Source: Halieaceae bacterium UBA5085 (GTDB lineage Bacteria > Pseudomonadota > Gammaproteobacteria > Pseudomonadales > Halieaceae). Taken from it: a stretch of DNA of 42,015 bases. A program made the translations under genes and the position numbers. The notes beneath the pieces were generated by a model, which saw only the letters and a program-made list of their open reading frames with translations, was not told where the DNA came from and did not search any database. This document shows positions 23,763 through 35,930 of this stretch, one piece after another; the first letter of the stretch is position 1, and each line of letters opens with the position of its first letter. The DNA lies in contig DIAF01000032.1 of assembly GCA_002414665.1 (NCBI GenBank), forward strand, positions 65,823 to 107,837, given 5' to 3'.

Positions 23763-24713
23763 TTACGACAGAAGCTCAATGCAGGCGTGCGCCAGCGCTG
23801 TGCCTGCCCAGATTTGCAGCAGCCACAGTCCGACGATGGCGAGTAGCAGTCGAGGGGATGCTGTGTTTCGGGGAGCCGCCAGGAGCGCCTTGATACGTGA
23901 TCGCGCCGCGCTAGCGGAGCCTGTCGCGCCGCCCTCGCTGGCTGCCGCGGCCGGCAGTCCCTCCAGTCGGGCAATAACCCTTGCCACGAGATCGGCATCG
24001 CCACTGACATCGACTGCGGCCCAGTCGCAGGCCATCTCGGTGGCCGTGTGGTAGTCGCTGAGCAGCTGCTGCCGGCGGCTCCTGGGCCAGAGGACGGTGG
24101 CAATGGCCAGGGCTGCGCGGCGCAGGTTGTCCCTGCGTCGCTGGTGGGCGTATTCATGTTCCAGCACAACGCGCAGCTCCTGTGCGGAAAGCGCGTCCAG
24201 CATGCTGCGGGAGACGTATACCTGCGGTCGCCACCAGCCCACGCACCAGGCTGCAGGCCCTGGCACGTCGATGACCTGGAAGCGTTGCGTGGCGGCGGCA
24301 CGTGACAGGGAGAGCAGAGTTCTCAACCGTCGCTGCACACGCCACGCCAGCAGGGCCACGGCAGCGCACAGGGTCAGGGCAAGCCCGCCGGTCACCGCCG
24401 CCATGCCAACGCGCAGGGCAGGGTGTGCCTCCGACAGTGGTGGATGCGGTGCGCAGTTCAGGCCGTGACAATGGCCGGGTATCAGTGGGGCAGAGAGGGC
24501 AGGGTTGAGCACCAGCAAGGTCACTGCGCTTGCCGCAATGGGCGGCATGAATCCCCACAGCAGGCGCAGGTCCGCCGCGCTGGCGGCCGAGACTCCGTCG
24601 CTGCGCCGTTGCAGTGGGGGGTAGAACAGCGCGTGTGTGATCGATGAGAGCGCGAACACGGAACACCAGATCAGCACTGCATCCGCTACCGGGGGCAGCA
24701 GTTCAGTATTCAT
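23763..24713 (-). CDS. M56-family (BlaR1/MecR1-like) membrane metallopeptidase
   Basis: A 316-residue membrane protein starting MNTELLPPVADAV (24713). It has several hydrophobic helices and the zinc-peptidase motif HEYAH (about 184-188) on a cytosolic loop, preceded by the PQVYVSRSMLDALSAQEL strand typical of the family. A final membrane helix (about 290-308) follows. Unlike BlaR1 it has no C-terminal penicillin-binding sensor domain, so the signal it senses is not a beta-lactam by this route. It overlaps the BlaI-like repressor gene by 11 bases. Family members relay a signal by cleaving the paired repressor. Confidence 0.87.
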   Translation of the reverse strand: MNTELLPPVADAVLIWCSVFALSSITHALFYPPLQRRSDGVSAASAADLRLLWGFMPPIAASAVTLLVLNPALSAPLIPGHCHGLNCAPHPPLSEAHPALRVGMAAVTGGLALTLCAAVALLAWRVQRRLRTLLSLSRAAATQRFQVIDVPGPAAWCVGWWRPQVYVSRSMLDALSAQELRVVLEHEYAHQRRRDNLRRAALAIATVLWPRSRRQQLLSDYHTATEMACDWAAVDVSGDADLVARVIARLEGLPAAAASEGGATGSASAARSRIKALLAAPRNTASPRLLLAIVGLWLLQIWAGTALAHACIELLS

Positions 24714-25137
24714 CTGCGGCTTTTCCCTCGCGGGTAAGCAGTGCCGCAATCGCCGATGCAGTCGCGGTGTCATCCTCGGCAACGTAGCGGGCAAAGCCGG
24801 ATATCACGGGTAGCAGATCGCCACCGGCGATATCCTGCGTGATGTCGCGCAGCAGAGCGCGGATCAGTTCCTCGCGTTCGATACTGTGGCGGTAAACGAA
24901 GGCTCGCGCCTCTTTCTCGCGGCTCACCAGGCCCTTGCGGTACAGCCGCTCCAGGGTGCTTTGCACGGTACTGAGCCCAATGTCCGCAGTCGGCATGGCG
25001 TCCAGAAGCTGGGTTGCCGACAGGCTTTGCCCACGCCACAACAGGTTCATCACCGCCAGTTCGCGCTCACCCAGGTGGGGTGCGCGACGTGGGTGTATGC
25101 CAAGGCGATGCAGCAGGCTGCGTTTCTGTTCGGTCAT
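24703..25137 (-). CDS. BlaI/MecI/CopY-family winged-helix repressor
   Basis: A 144-residue repressor starting MTEQKRSLLHRLG (25137). The winged helix runs from LGERELAVMNLLWRGQSLSATQLLDAM through TVQSTLERLYRKGLVSREKEARAFVYRH. A C-terminal dimerisation helix region follows. It is paired with an M56 peptidase, as in bla and mec systems, and is divergent from a TonB receptor, which is its likely target. The palindrome TGTGTTACACA lies in the shared promoter. Longer upstream frames were rejected because the added residues are unlike the family. Confidence 0.88.
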   Translation of the reverse strand: MTEQKRSLLHRLGIHPRRAPHLGERELAVMNLLWRGQSLSATQLLDAMPTADIGLSTVQSTLERLYRKGLVSREKEARAFVYRHSIEREELIRALLRDITQDIAGGDLLPVISGFARYVAEDDTATASAIAALLTREGKAADEY

Positions 25138-25168
25138 GAAAACCGACCTGTTATCGGTGTTGGGGGAC

Positions 25169-25179
25169 TGTGTTACACA
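25169..25179. promoter_or_regulatory. Candidate operator between blaI-like gene and TonB receptor
   Basis: TGTGTTACACA is an 11-base perfect palindrome (odd centre) in the 70-base divergent promoter. MecI/BlaI operators are palindromes with TACA/TGTA-type cores, which this resembles. Binding by the neighbouring repressor is inferred from placement only. Confidence 0.4.
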
Positions 25180-25207
25180 ATGCCACTGAAACAGAGAGGA
25201 GTGTAGC

Positions 25208-27316
25208 GTGATCGGGAGCATGACGGAATCTGCAGGGTGGCGGGGGCTGGCCGGGGGCGCTGTGCGGGCAGCGGCGGGCGTGTTCCCGGCGCTGCTGGTG
25301 GGCATCAGCACGGGTGCTGCGGGACAGGCGCTGGAGACCGTTACCGTGGAGGGGCGTCGCGTCAGCCTGGTGGGCGAGGCGATAACGGCGTCGGAAGGTG
25401 TTATTGGCCGCCAGGAGATCGCGCTGCGGCCGCTGCTGCGCACCGGTGAGGTGCTGGAACTGGTGCCCGGCATGGTGGTTACGCAACACAGCGGCACCGG
25501 CAAGGCGAACCAGTATTTTCTGCGGGGTTTCAACCTTGACCACGGCACTGACTTTGCCACCTTCATCGACGGCATGCCGCTCAACCTGCGTTCCCACGGT
25601 CACGGCCAGGGTTATACCGACCTGAACCCGGTGATTCCGGAGGCTCTCGCCACGATCGCCTACAAGAAAGGGCCTTATTACGCGGACGTCGGGGACTTCA
25701 GTGGTGCCGGTAGTGCGGAAATGCGTACTGTGGACCGGGTGGATGAGGGCCTTGCGGAAATCACCTGGGGCGAGGACGGATACCAGCGGCTGGTGCTGGT
25801 GGACAGCCAGCGCGCTGCCGGTGGTGACTGGCTCTATGCCCTGGAGGGCAACCGCTATGACGGCCCCTGGCGCGGCATCGAAGAGGACCTGTCGCGAGTC
25901 AATCTGCTGCTGAAGCACACGCGCGAGCTGGCCGGTGGCAGTCTCAGCCTGACGGCGATGGCCTATGACAACAGCTGGAACAGCGCCGACCAGATTCCAG
26001 CCCGGGCCGTCACGCAGGGGATCATTGACGACCTCGGGGTTATCGACGACACCGTCGGCGGTGAATCCAGCCGCTACAGCGTAAGCGCGGGCTGGCGCAG
26101 TGATGCCTGGCAGGCCGAGGCCTGGCTGGTGCGGTACGACCTGAACCTGTGGTCGAACTTTACCTATTTCCTGGATGATCCAGAGCGTGGCGACCAGTTT
26201 GAACAGGTCGACGAGCGTCTGTTGTATGGCGGTCGCCTGCGTTACAACCATGCGGCGATGCTCGCTGGCCTGCCCATGGCGCAAAGCTTCGGCGTCGAAG
26301 TACGCGTGGATGACATCGACGAGGTGGGTCTGTATCGCAGCGTTGCGCGACAGCGCACTGGTCCGGTGCGCAGCGATGCCGTGGAGGAGTCCAGCATTGG
26401 CCTGTTCTGGGAGCAAAAACTGCAGTGGACCCCGCGCCTGCGCTCCGTCGTCGGGCTGCGTTATGATCACTTCGACTTCGATGTCAGCAGCGCCATCGAT
26501 CGCAACGTCAACGGGGTCGACCTCTCGGCGAATGGCGGTCGCGCCAACGATGACCTCTGGTCACTCAAGGGCAGCCTGATTTATAGCCTGAGCGACGACT
26601 GGGAGACCTATGTATCCGCCGGACAGGGTTTTCACTCCAATGATGCCCGAGGCACCACCGCCCGCATCGATCCCGCCGATGGCGCGGTCATTGATGCGGT
26701 TGACCCGCTGGTGCGCTCGCTGGGCTACGAAGCCGGGGTGCGGGGTTTCTGGCGCGAGCGCCTGAACACCTCGCTGGCGGTCTGGCACCTGGAGCTGGAC
26801 AGTGAATTGCTGTTCGTGGGAGACGCAGGCAACACCGAAGCCAGCGGGCGTTCAGAGCGCAACGGGGTGGAATTCACTGCCTATTACGCTCTCTCAGAGG
26901 CCTGGACACTGGACCTTGAATACGCCTGGACCGATGCGCGTTTCGCAGACGCGCCACCAGGGGAGCGGGCCATCCCCGGCGCTGTCGAGCATGTTGCCCA
27001 GGCGGGGATCAGCCTGGACGATGGCGCGGACTGGTTCGGCAGCCTGCGCCTGCGCTACTTCGGGGAGCGCCCGCTGGTGGAGGACACGGCTGTGAAATCC
27101 GATGCCACCTTCTCCGTCAATCTCGGTTTGGGGCGCCGCCTCGGTAACTGGACCCTGCGTGCCGACGTGCTCAATCTGCTGGATAGCGATGACCACGACA
27201 TCGATTACTTCTACGCTTCACGATTGCCCGGGGAATCGCAGGATGGCGTCGAGGATCAGCATTACCACGTGCTGGAGCCGCGTACGGTGCGGTTGACCGC
27301 TGCCTATCGATTTTAG
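25208..27316 (+). CDS. TonB-dependent receptor under BlaI/M56 control (predicted)
   Basis: A 702-residue outer-membrane receptor. GTG at 25208 is preceded by AGAGAGGAG with good spacing; an in-frame ATG lies four codons later. A signal peptide (about 1-40) is followed by the TonB-box-like ETVTVEG. The plug holds RTGEVLELVPGMVVTQHSG, NQYFLRGFNLDHGTDFATF, LNLRSHGHGQGYTDLNPVIP and KKGPYYADVGDFSGAGS, and the barrel ends in RLTAAYRF with the terminal Phe. The histidine-rich plug segment (RSHGHGQG) could contact a metal or metal complex, but that is speculation. It is divergent from a BlaI-like repressor. Confidence 0.9.
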   Translation: MIGSMTESAGWRGLAGGAVRAAAGVFPALLVGISTGAAGQALETVTVEGRRVSLVGEAITASEGVIGRQEIALRPLLRTGEVLELVPGMVVTQHSGTGKANQYFLRGFNLDHGTDFATFIDGMPLNLRSHGHGQGYTDLNPVIPEALATIAYKKGPYYADVGDFSGAGSAEMRTVDRVDEGLAEITWGEDGYQRLVLVDSQRAAGGDWLYALEGNRYDGPWRGIEEDLSRVNLLLKHTRELAGGSLSLTAMAYDNSWNSADQIPARAVTQGIIDDLGVIDDTVGGESSRYSVSAGWRSDAWQAEAWLVRYDLNLWSNFTYFLDDPERGDQFEQVDERLLYGGRLRYNHAAMLAGLPMAQSFGVEVRVDDIDEVGLYRSVARQRTGPVRSDAVEESSIGLFWEQKLQWTPRLRSVVGLRYDHFDFDVSSAIDRNVNGVDLSANGGRANDDLWSLKGSLIYSLSDDWETYVSAGQGFHSNDARGTTARIDPADGAVIDAVDPLVRSLGYEAGVRGFWRERLNTSLAVWHLELDSELLFVGDAGNTEASGRSERNGVEFTAYYALSEAWTLDLEYAWTDARFADAPPGERAIPGAVEHVAQAGISLDDGADWFGSLRLRYFGERPLVEDTAVKSDATFSVNLGLGRRLGNWTLRADVLNLLDSDDHDIDYFYASRLPGESQDGVEDQHYHVLEPRTVRLTAAYRF

Positions 27317-27409
27317 CGGACGGTTTTGCCGCGCTTTAATACGGTCCCGTGTCCGGTTCTGGGGCATAATGCAGGTGTATCTAGTCGCTATCCGGGAGCC
27401 ACGCCTGCG

Positions 27410-28366
27410 ATGCCTTTGACCGAAGTCCCCGTGATTGACCTCACCGCCCCGCGCGCCGCGGTTGTCGCTCAGCTGGCGCAGGCTGCCGCAGACCCGGGGT
27501 TCTTCCAGGTGGTCAACAGCGGCCTGGACGCGGCAATGATGGCCGATACCCTGGCCAGTGCGGCGGCCTTTTTTGCCTGCGATCCCGCGGTGAAGCGCGC
27601 TGTCTCACGCACGCTGGAGAACCCGTTTGGTTATTACGACCGGGAGCTCACCAAAAACCTGCGTGATCGCAAGGAGATTTTCGATTTCGCGCCGGGTGAA
27701 GAAACCCCGTGGCCGGCGGACATGCCCGGCCTGCGCCCTGCGCTGACCGGCTTCGCCGCGGGGTGTCACTCACTGGCGCTGCGCCTTACGGCCCTGCTCT
27801 GTGAAGGGTTGGGTCAGGCCCCCGATAGCCTGCTGCAGCAACTTGTGCCGGACCACAGCAGCTTTCTGCGCCTGAACCATTACCCGGTTCACGACCTGCT
27901 TGCAGGGCAGGGGGTCCCTCCGGGGCCGCTCGGCATCAGTCCGCACACGGACGCCGGTGTGTTGACCGTGCTCCTGCAGGACAGTGTGGCCGGGCTGCAG
28001 ATGCAACAGAAAGGCAGCTGGGTGGATGTGGCTCCGGTCGCCGATGCGCTGACGATCAATATCGGCGACATGCTGCAGGTGGCGGCCAACGACCGTTACC
28101 GGGCGCCGCTGCACCGGGTGCGCGCCAGTGAGGGTGAGTCACGGCTGAGCATTGCCTACTTCCTCAATCCGGGCTACCACGCACTGATCGAGCCGTTGCC
28201 CGGCCTGTTGTCGGCGGCTTCACCGGCCTGCTATCGCACCATCCCCTGGCAGGAGTTTCGCGGGCTGCGCGCCCTTGGAGATTTCGGGGACTACGGTGAG
28301 GAAGTGCAGATCAGCCATTACCGGCGTGACGGGGCATCGGCCGCGCCGGCCTTGGAATCTCCATGA
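27410..28366 (+). CDS. Isopenicillin N synthase-family Fe(II)/2-oxoglutarate-type oxygenase
   Basis: A 318-residue non-haem iron oxygenase. The N-terminal DIOX_N-like part starts VPVIDLTAP and includes GFFQVVNSGL. The double-stranded beta-helix has iron ligands H179 and D181 in SPHTDAGVLTVLLQ and H235 in APLHRVRAS, with R245 and S247 in SRLSIAYFLNP for the 2-oxoglutarate carboxylate. This RxS pattern suggests a 2-oxoglutarate-dependent enzyme rather than a true isopenicillin N synthase. The substrate is unknown. A CATAAT box at 27365 may be its promoter. The stop overlaps the next gene by four bases. Confidence 0.87.
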   Translation: MPLTEVPVIDLTAPRAAVVAQLAQAAADPGFFQVVNSGLDAAMMADTLASAAAFFACDPAVKRAVSRTLENPFGYYDRELTKNLRDRKEIFDFAPGEETPWPADMPGLRPALTGFAAGCHSLALRLTALLCEGLGQAPDSLLQQLVPDHSSFLRLNHYPVHDLLAGQGVPPGPLGISPHTDAGVLTVLLQDSVAGLQMQQKGSWVDVAPVADALTINIGDMLQVAANDRYRAPLHRVRASEGESRLSIAYFLNPGYHALIEPLPGLLSAASPACYRTIPWQEFRGLRALGDFGDYGEEVQISHYRRDGASAAPALESP

Positions 28367-28785
28367 TGGATACCTTCACCCGCCGCTATGTCATGTTACT
28401 GCTTGCGCTGCTGGCCGCTGTGGCCGTGGCCTGGTTGCTGAACCGTGACGGGCGCGTGGCCGATATTAATCAACGGCTCGCTGCAGACCCGGAGCTGGCC
28501 GCCTACCCCTATCAGTTCACTGTTCAGGAAATCAATAACGGAGTCGCGTTTGTCAGCAGCCCGCGCTCGGCACAGGTACCGGTGATGCGTTTCCTGCACA
28601 GTGCTTTTCCGGCCCTTCAGGACAAGGATGTGCAGCACCCGGACATGATGGCAGCTCAGGACAGGCTGGTTGCGGTGCAGTCGCGGGCGGCGGAGCTGGT
28701 GCAGACCCATCCGGAGGTCAATGCGGTGCGCTGGGTGCTGGACGAGCGCTGGTTCGCCGAGCGAGGTATCAACGTGGCGCCGTGA
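28363..28785 (+). CDS. Small membrane-anchored protein of unknown function
   Basis: A 140-residue protein with an N-terminal hydrophobic helix (about 9-26, VMLLLALLAAVAVAWLL) and a soluble remainder. Its soluble part includes PYQFTVQEINNGVAFVSSPRS, PVMRFLHSAFPAL and an arginine/tryptophan-bearing end. I do not recognise the family. The ATGATGG start overlaps the oxygenase stop, so the two are probably coupled and may share a job. The orientation is probably periplasmic, anchored by the uncleaved helix. Confidence 0.75.
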   Translation: MMDTFTRRYVMLLLALLAAVAVAWLLNRDGRVADINQRLAADPELAAYPYQFTVQEINNGVAFVSSPRSAQVPVMRFLHSAFPALQDKDVQHPDMMAAQDRLVAVQSRAAELVQTHPEVNAVRWVLDERWFAERGINVAP

Positions 28786-28847
28786 GGCGCCTGGGCTGAC
28801 TGGGCGAGCAGTGACATTATCGCGGCCGCTACTTGCAGCCGGAGCAA

Positions 28848-28890
28848 ACCTTAATTGATAATGCGAATCATTCGCATTATCAATTAAGGT
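28848..28890. promoter_or_regulatory. 43-bp perfect palindrome with Fur box, upstream of a siderophore receptor
   Basis: Two perfect 21-base arms flank a single central C at 28869. The core TGCGAATCATTCGCA fits the 7-1-7 Fur pattern, flanked by GATAAT and ATTATC hexamers that extend it. A TTGCAG (28833-28838) and GATAAT (28857-28862) pair with an 18-base spacer could be the promoter, which Fur would cover. The right arm ends at AAGGT, nine bases before the ATG, overlapping the ribosome site. Confidence 0.85.
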
Positions 28891-28898
28891 GTATTCTT

Positions 28899-31049
28899 AT
28901 GTCTCGCCCACGCAATGCCATCGCCCTCGCCGTCAGCGGAGTCCTCTCACTCGCCCCCTCTGTCACGCTCGCCGACAGCCAGCCAGAGCTGGAGACAGTG
29001 ATTGTTACGGGCAAACTGTCGACCTTCGGTGCCACCAAGTCGAACATCCCCATTCTGGAAACTGCGCGCTCGGTGGCCGTCATTCCAGCGGAGGAGTTTC
29101 TCGAGCGCGGCGCGCTGACGCTGGACGACACCCTCAACTACACCGCCGGTGTGGTGGGCGATACGTTCGGCTTCTCCACCCGGGGAGATTTCCCGCGTGT
29201 GCGCGGCCTGGATGTGCCAGAGTACCTCGATAACATCCAGGTGCTGTTCGGCAACTACAACAACGCCCGCTCGGATATCTACACTCTGGAGCAGGTGGAA
29301 GTGCTGAAAGGACCGGCGTCTGTCCTCTACGGGCAGGGCTCACCCGGTGGCGTCCTGAACACGGTGAGCAAGCGCGCCGGCCGGGATGTTGCGGAGCGGG
29401 AACTGGTGCTGGACTATGGCAACCATGACCGGATACAGGGCGCCGCCGACATCGGCGTACGCCTCGGCGGGAGCGGCAACTGGAACGGGCGCCTGGTGGG
29501 TGTCTACCGCGACAGCGGCACCCAACTGGATGTGGTGGATGACGACGCCCTGGTGCTTGCGCCGTCCATCACCTACGAGAATGACCGCGCGCGCTACAGC
29601 CTGCTGCTGAACTACACGGAGCGTGAGGGTGACACGGCGCACCAGTTCTTGCCGCTGTCGGTCAGCGGCTGCGCCAGCGCTGACGTGAGTATCTCGGAGC
29701 CGAACATCTGCGCGGGCAGTGCCGGTGAAGAGGTGCCGGCCTCGCGTTATGTCGGCGAACCGGGGTTCAATCGCTACAACACCGAGTCGCTGTCGGTCAC
29801 GCTGTTTGGCGAGCAGCGCATGAATGACTGGCTGGCCCTGGAGGGCACCGCCCGCTACCGGGATAACGAGGCAGACTATCGGCAGACCTGGGTGGCATTT
29901 CTGGGTGCGGGGAATCCGCGCACACGACCGGACGGCACAGCCCTGCAGCGCAGCTGGTACGATGCGCCCGCGTCTTCCGAGCAGTTCGCGCTGGATGCGC
30001 GCGCGCGTCTCGATCTGCAGACCGGCGCCGTCGACCACGAGCTGCTGCTGGGTGTGAATTACCAGGATGTGAGCACGCTGCAGGAAGCCGCGTTTCTCTC
30101 CCGGCCAACGTCGTTCAATGTGCTGCGCCCGGTCTACGGCGAGGACTTGCTGCCTTCAGCCGCAGAGCTGGATGCGGCGCGCAGCCGGCGGACGAGCGAC
30201 ATTGAAGCAGTCGGCTATTACCTGAATACGCAATCCAGCGTGGGCAACTGGGTGCTCACGGCGGGGCTGCGCTACGACGATGTCGACACTGGTAACGGCA
30301 CCATCACCCAGCGCGACGATGCCACCTCCTATGCTGTGGGAGCACTCTACAAGACGGCACTGGGCCTGAACCCCTATATCAGCTATGCGGAATCCTTCCA
30401 GCCTGTGGTGGGTACGGACGCGTTGACCGGCGCGCCCCTGCAGCCGCAGGAAGGTGAGCAGACGGAGCTCGGCATCAAGTTCCAGCCGCCGGGAACCCGC
30501 ACCTACCTGACTGCGGCCTATTTCGACATTGAGCAGTCGAACCTGCCCAACCCCGCGGCCTTGCCCAATGCCAGCACCCAGCAGGAGGGCGTCGCCACGA
30601 TCACCGGGTTTGAGCTGCAGGCGCAAACAGTGGTCGGTGATATCTATCTGGATCTGAGCTACAGCGTGCTGGATACCGAGAGCCCTGACGGAACGCGATT
30701 CCCCAGCATACCGGAGGAGCAGGGTTCGGTCTGGGCCACCTGGCGCCCGGCTGCCGGCGTCCTGAGCGGGTTCAGTGTCGGCGCCGGGCTGCGCATGGCG
30801 GGCGGCAATGAAAGTAGCGGCACGGCATTCCTCGCGGCCAACGACTTTGCGCCTACACCCGTGGTTGTGAGGACCGACGGCTACACGCTGGTGGATGCGA
30901 TGCTGGCCTACGAATTTGCCCGTGCGTCGCTTTCCCTGAACCTGCGCAACCTGTTGCAGGAAGAGTACTACGGCACCTGCCTGGCGCGCGGTGACTGCTT
31001 CCCGGGTGAAGAGCGTACCGTGGTAGCGCGCGTGACCTACCGCTTCTGA
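28899..31049 (+). CDS. TonB-dependent siderophore receptor (Fur-regulated)
   Basis: A 716-residue receptor starting MSRPRNAIALAVSG with a signal peptide ending near LADSQ. The TonB-box-like ETVIVTG is followed by the siderophore-receptor plug: RSVAVIPAEEFLERGALTLDDTLNYTAGV, RGLDVPEYLDN, and LEQVEVLKGPASVLYGQGSPGGVLNTVSKR. The barrel ends in VVARVTYRF. The pattern is that of FhuA/FpvA-type receptors for ferric siderophores. The Fur-box palindrome directly upstream indicates derepression under iron limitation. A longer upstream frame starting at 28833 is rejected because it would run through the operator. Confidence 0.93.
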   Translation: MSRPRNAIALAVSGVLSLAPSVTLADSQPELETVIVTGKLSTFGATKSNIPILETARSVAVIPAEEFLERGALTLDDTLNYTAGVVGDTFGFSTRGDFPRVRGLDVPEYLDNIQVLFGNYNNARSDIYTLEQVEVLKGPASVLYGQGSPGGVLNTVSKRAGRDVAERELVLDYGNHDRIQGAADIGVRLGGSGNWNGRLVGVYRDSGTQLDVVDDDALVLAPSITYENDRARYSLLLNYTEREGDTAHQFLPLSVSGCASADVSISEPNICAGSAGEEVPASRYVGEPGFNRYNTESLSVTLFGEQRMNDWLALEGTARYRDNEADYRQTWVAFLGAGNPRTRPDGTALQRSWYDAPASSEQFALDARARLDLQTGAVDHELLLGVNYQDVSTLQEAAFLSRPTSFNVLRPVYGEDLLPSAAELDAARSRRTSDIEAVGYYLNTQSSVGNWVLTAGLRYDDVDTGNGTITQRDDATSYAVGALYKTALGLNPYISYAESFQPVVGTDALTGAPLQPQEGEQTELGIKFQPPGTRTYLTAAYFDIEQSNLPNPAALPNASTQQEGVATITGFELQAQTVVGDIYLDLSYSVLDTESPDGTRFPSIPEEQGSVWATWRPAAGVLSGFSVGAGLRMAGGNESSGTAFLAANDFAPTPVVVRTDGYTLVDAMLAYEFARASLSLNLRNLLQEEYYGTCLARGDCFPGEERTVVARVTYRF

Positions 31050-31064
31050 CGCCGCTGGTGCCGC

Positions 31065-32078
31065 CTAGAAACGTACGCTGTCCGGCGGCGTGTAGCGGTC
31101 GAGTACGTCGATGTAATTGCCGCGGCTGTAGTCGCCTGCGGACGGTGCATACCGGGCACTGAGGCTGCCGCGCAGCTGATTCACAGATGCGTAGTCGTGG
31201 GTCTCCAGCCACAGCGAGAGGTCCTGCAGCAGTGTGCGTGCGGCCTCGGGGCCCTGCTGCAGCAGCACGCTGCAGAGTTGCACCACATCGGCGCCAGCCA
31301 GCAGGGCCTGCACGGTTTCGGTGAGGCCATGAAAACCGCCGGTCACCGCAATCTGGCAGTCGGTGTGGCCGTGGAGGAGTGCCGCCCAGCGTACCCGCAG
31401 CCGCGCCTCGGCAGGCGAAGAGAGGTCCAAGCGGGGGTGGATATCCAGGGTGTCGAGGTCGATCTCCGGCTGGTAGAAGCGGTTGAACAGACTCACTCCA
31501 CGAGCGCCGGCAGCACCCAGCGCACGGACCAGGTGCAGCGGTGCGCTGAACTGTGTGCCGAGCTTCACTGTCACCGGAACCTGCACCTGCGACGCTACCG
31601 CCCGGGTAATGTCGAGATAGCGTTGCTCCACCACGGCAGCGCTGTCCTCCGGATTGTGGGGGATGTGCCATGCGTTCAACTCCAGCGCATCGGCGCCTGC
31701 CGCTACGAGCTGCTGCGCGCATTCCAGCCAGCCGCCGGAGGTGATGCCGTTGAGGCTGGCGATGACCGGAATCTGCAGAGCCTGCTTCAGTGCATGCAGC
31801 TGGTCGGCATACTGTTCCTCGGTGGAACGAAACCCCTGTGGCAGGGGGCGAAAGCTCTGCGCTTCGCCATGCCCCAGTGATTGTTCGTCCAGAAATCGAT
31901 CGAGCAGTGCATGCTCCTGCAGAATCTTCTCCTCGAACAGGGACGGCATGACCAGCGCTGCAATGCCCGCCTCCTGCAAGCGCAGTGCGCTGTCGACGGA
32001 GCCGGTCAACGGTGAGGACGACGCCACCAGCGGGTTGTTCAGGGTAAGGCCCAGATACTGTGTGCTCAGGTCGGTCAT
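31065..32078 (-). CDS. Dihydroorotate dehydrogenase-like flavoprotein
   Basis: A 337-residue TIM-barrel FMN protein related to class 1 dihydroorotate dehydrogenases: LNNPLVASSSPLTGSVDSALRLQEAGIAALVMPSLFEE, IPVIASLNG, ALELNAWHIP, VTVKLG, and CQIAVTGGFHG with the phosphate-binding GGF. The catalytic base region differs from true PyrD enzymes. The gene is five bases downstream of nifJ. Similar nifJ-linked genes occur in other bacteria, and are likely to act with the oxidoreductase rather than in pyrimidine synthesis; that is inference. Confidence 0.87.
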   Translation of the reverse strand: MTDLSTQYLGLTLNNPLVASSSPLTGSVDSALRLQEAGIAALVMPSLFEEKILQEHALLDRFLDEQSLGHGEAQSFRPLPQGFRSTEEQYADQLHALKQALQIPVIASLNGITSGGWLECAQQLVAAGADALELNAWHIPHNPEDSAAVVEQRYLDITRAVASQVQVPVTVKLGTQFSAPLHLVRALGAAGARGVSLFNRFYQPEIDLDTLDIHPRLDLSSPAEARLRVRWAALLHGHTDCQIAVTGGFHGLTETVQALLAGADVVQLCSVLLQQGPEAARTLLQDLSLWLETHDYASVNQLRGSLSARYAPSAGDYSRGNYIDVLDRYTPPDSVRF

Positions 32079-32083
32079 GGCGT

Positions 32084-35734
<3,651 letters not shown>

Positions 35735-35777
35735 GAGAAACCGTTCTCCCTGCGGGCCAGCCGCACCGTGTAGCAGC

Positions 35778-35826
35778 GGCTGTCACTATAGATCAGGCAG
35801 GGCGGTTGGCTATTGACCTGCGTCAT
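35778..35826 (-). promoter_or_regulatory. Fnr/Anr-dependent class II promoter of nifJ
   Basis: ATGAC-GCAG-GTCAA (minus strand, 35826-35813) matches the Anr/Fnr pattern TTGAC-N4-GTCAA in nine of ten positions. A TATAGT -10 box lies at 35790-35785, predicting a start at 35778. The centre of the site is then exactly at -41.5, the class II activation position. The 44-base leader reaches the nifJ ATG. Confidence 0.62.
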
Positions 35827-35930
35827 GCCTGTGCAGTGTCACGCCGCGAGGTGGCTTTGCGATGTGTGGGGGTGGGTAGTGCCCGGTGTGGCGTGCCGAT
35901 GAGGGGTGCTGCAGGGCGTGCGACGCAGGC

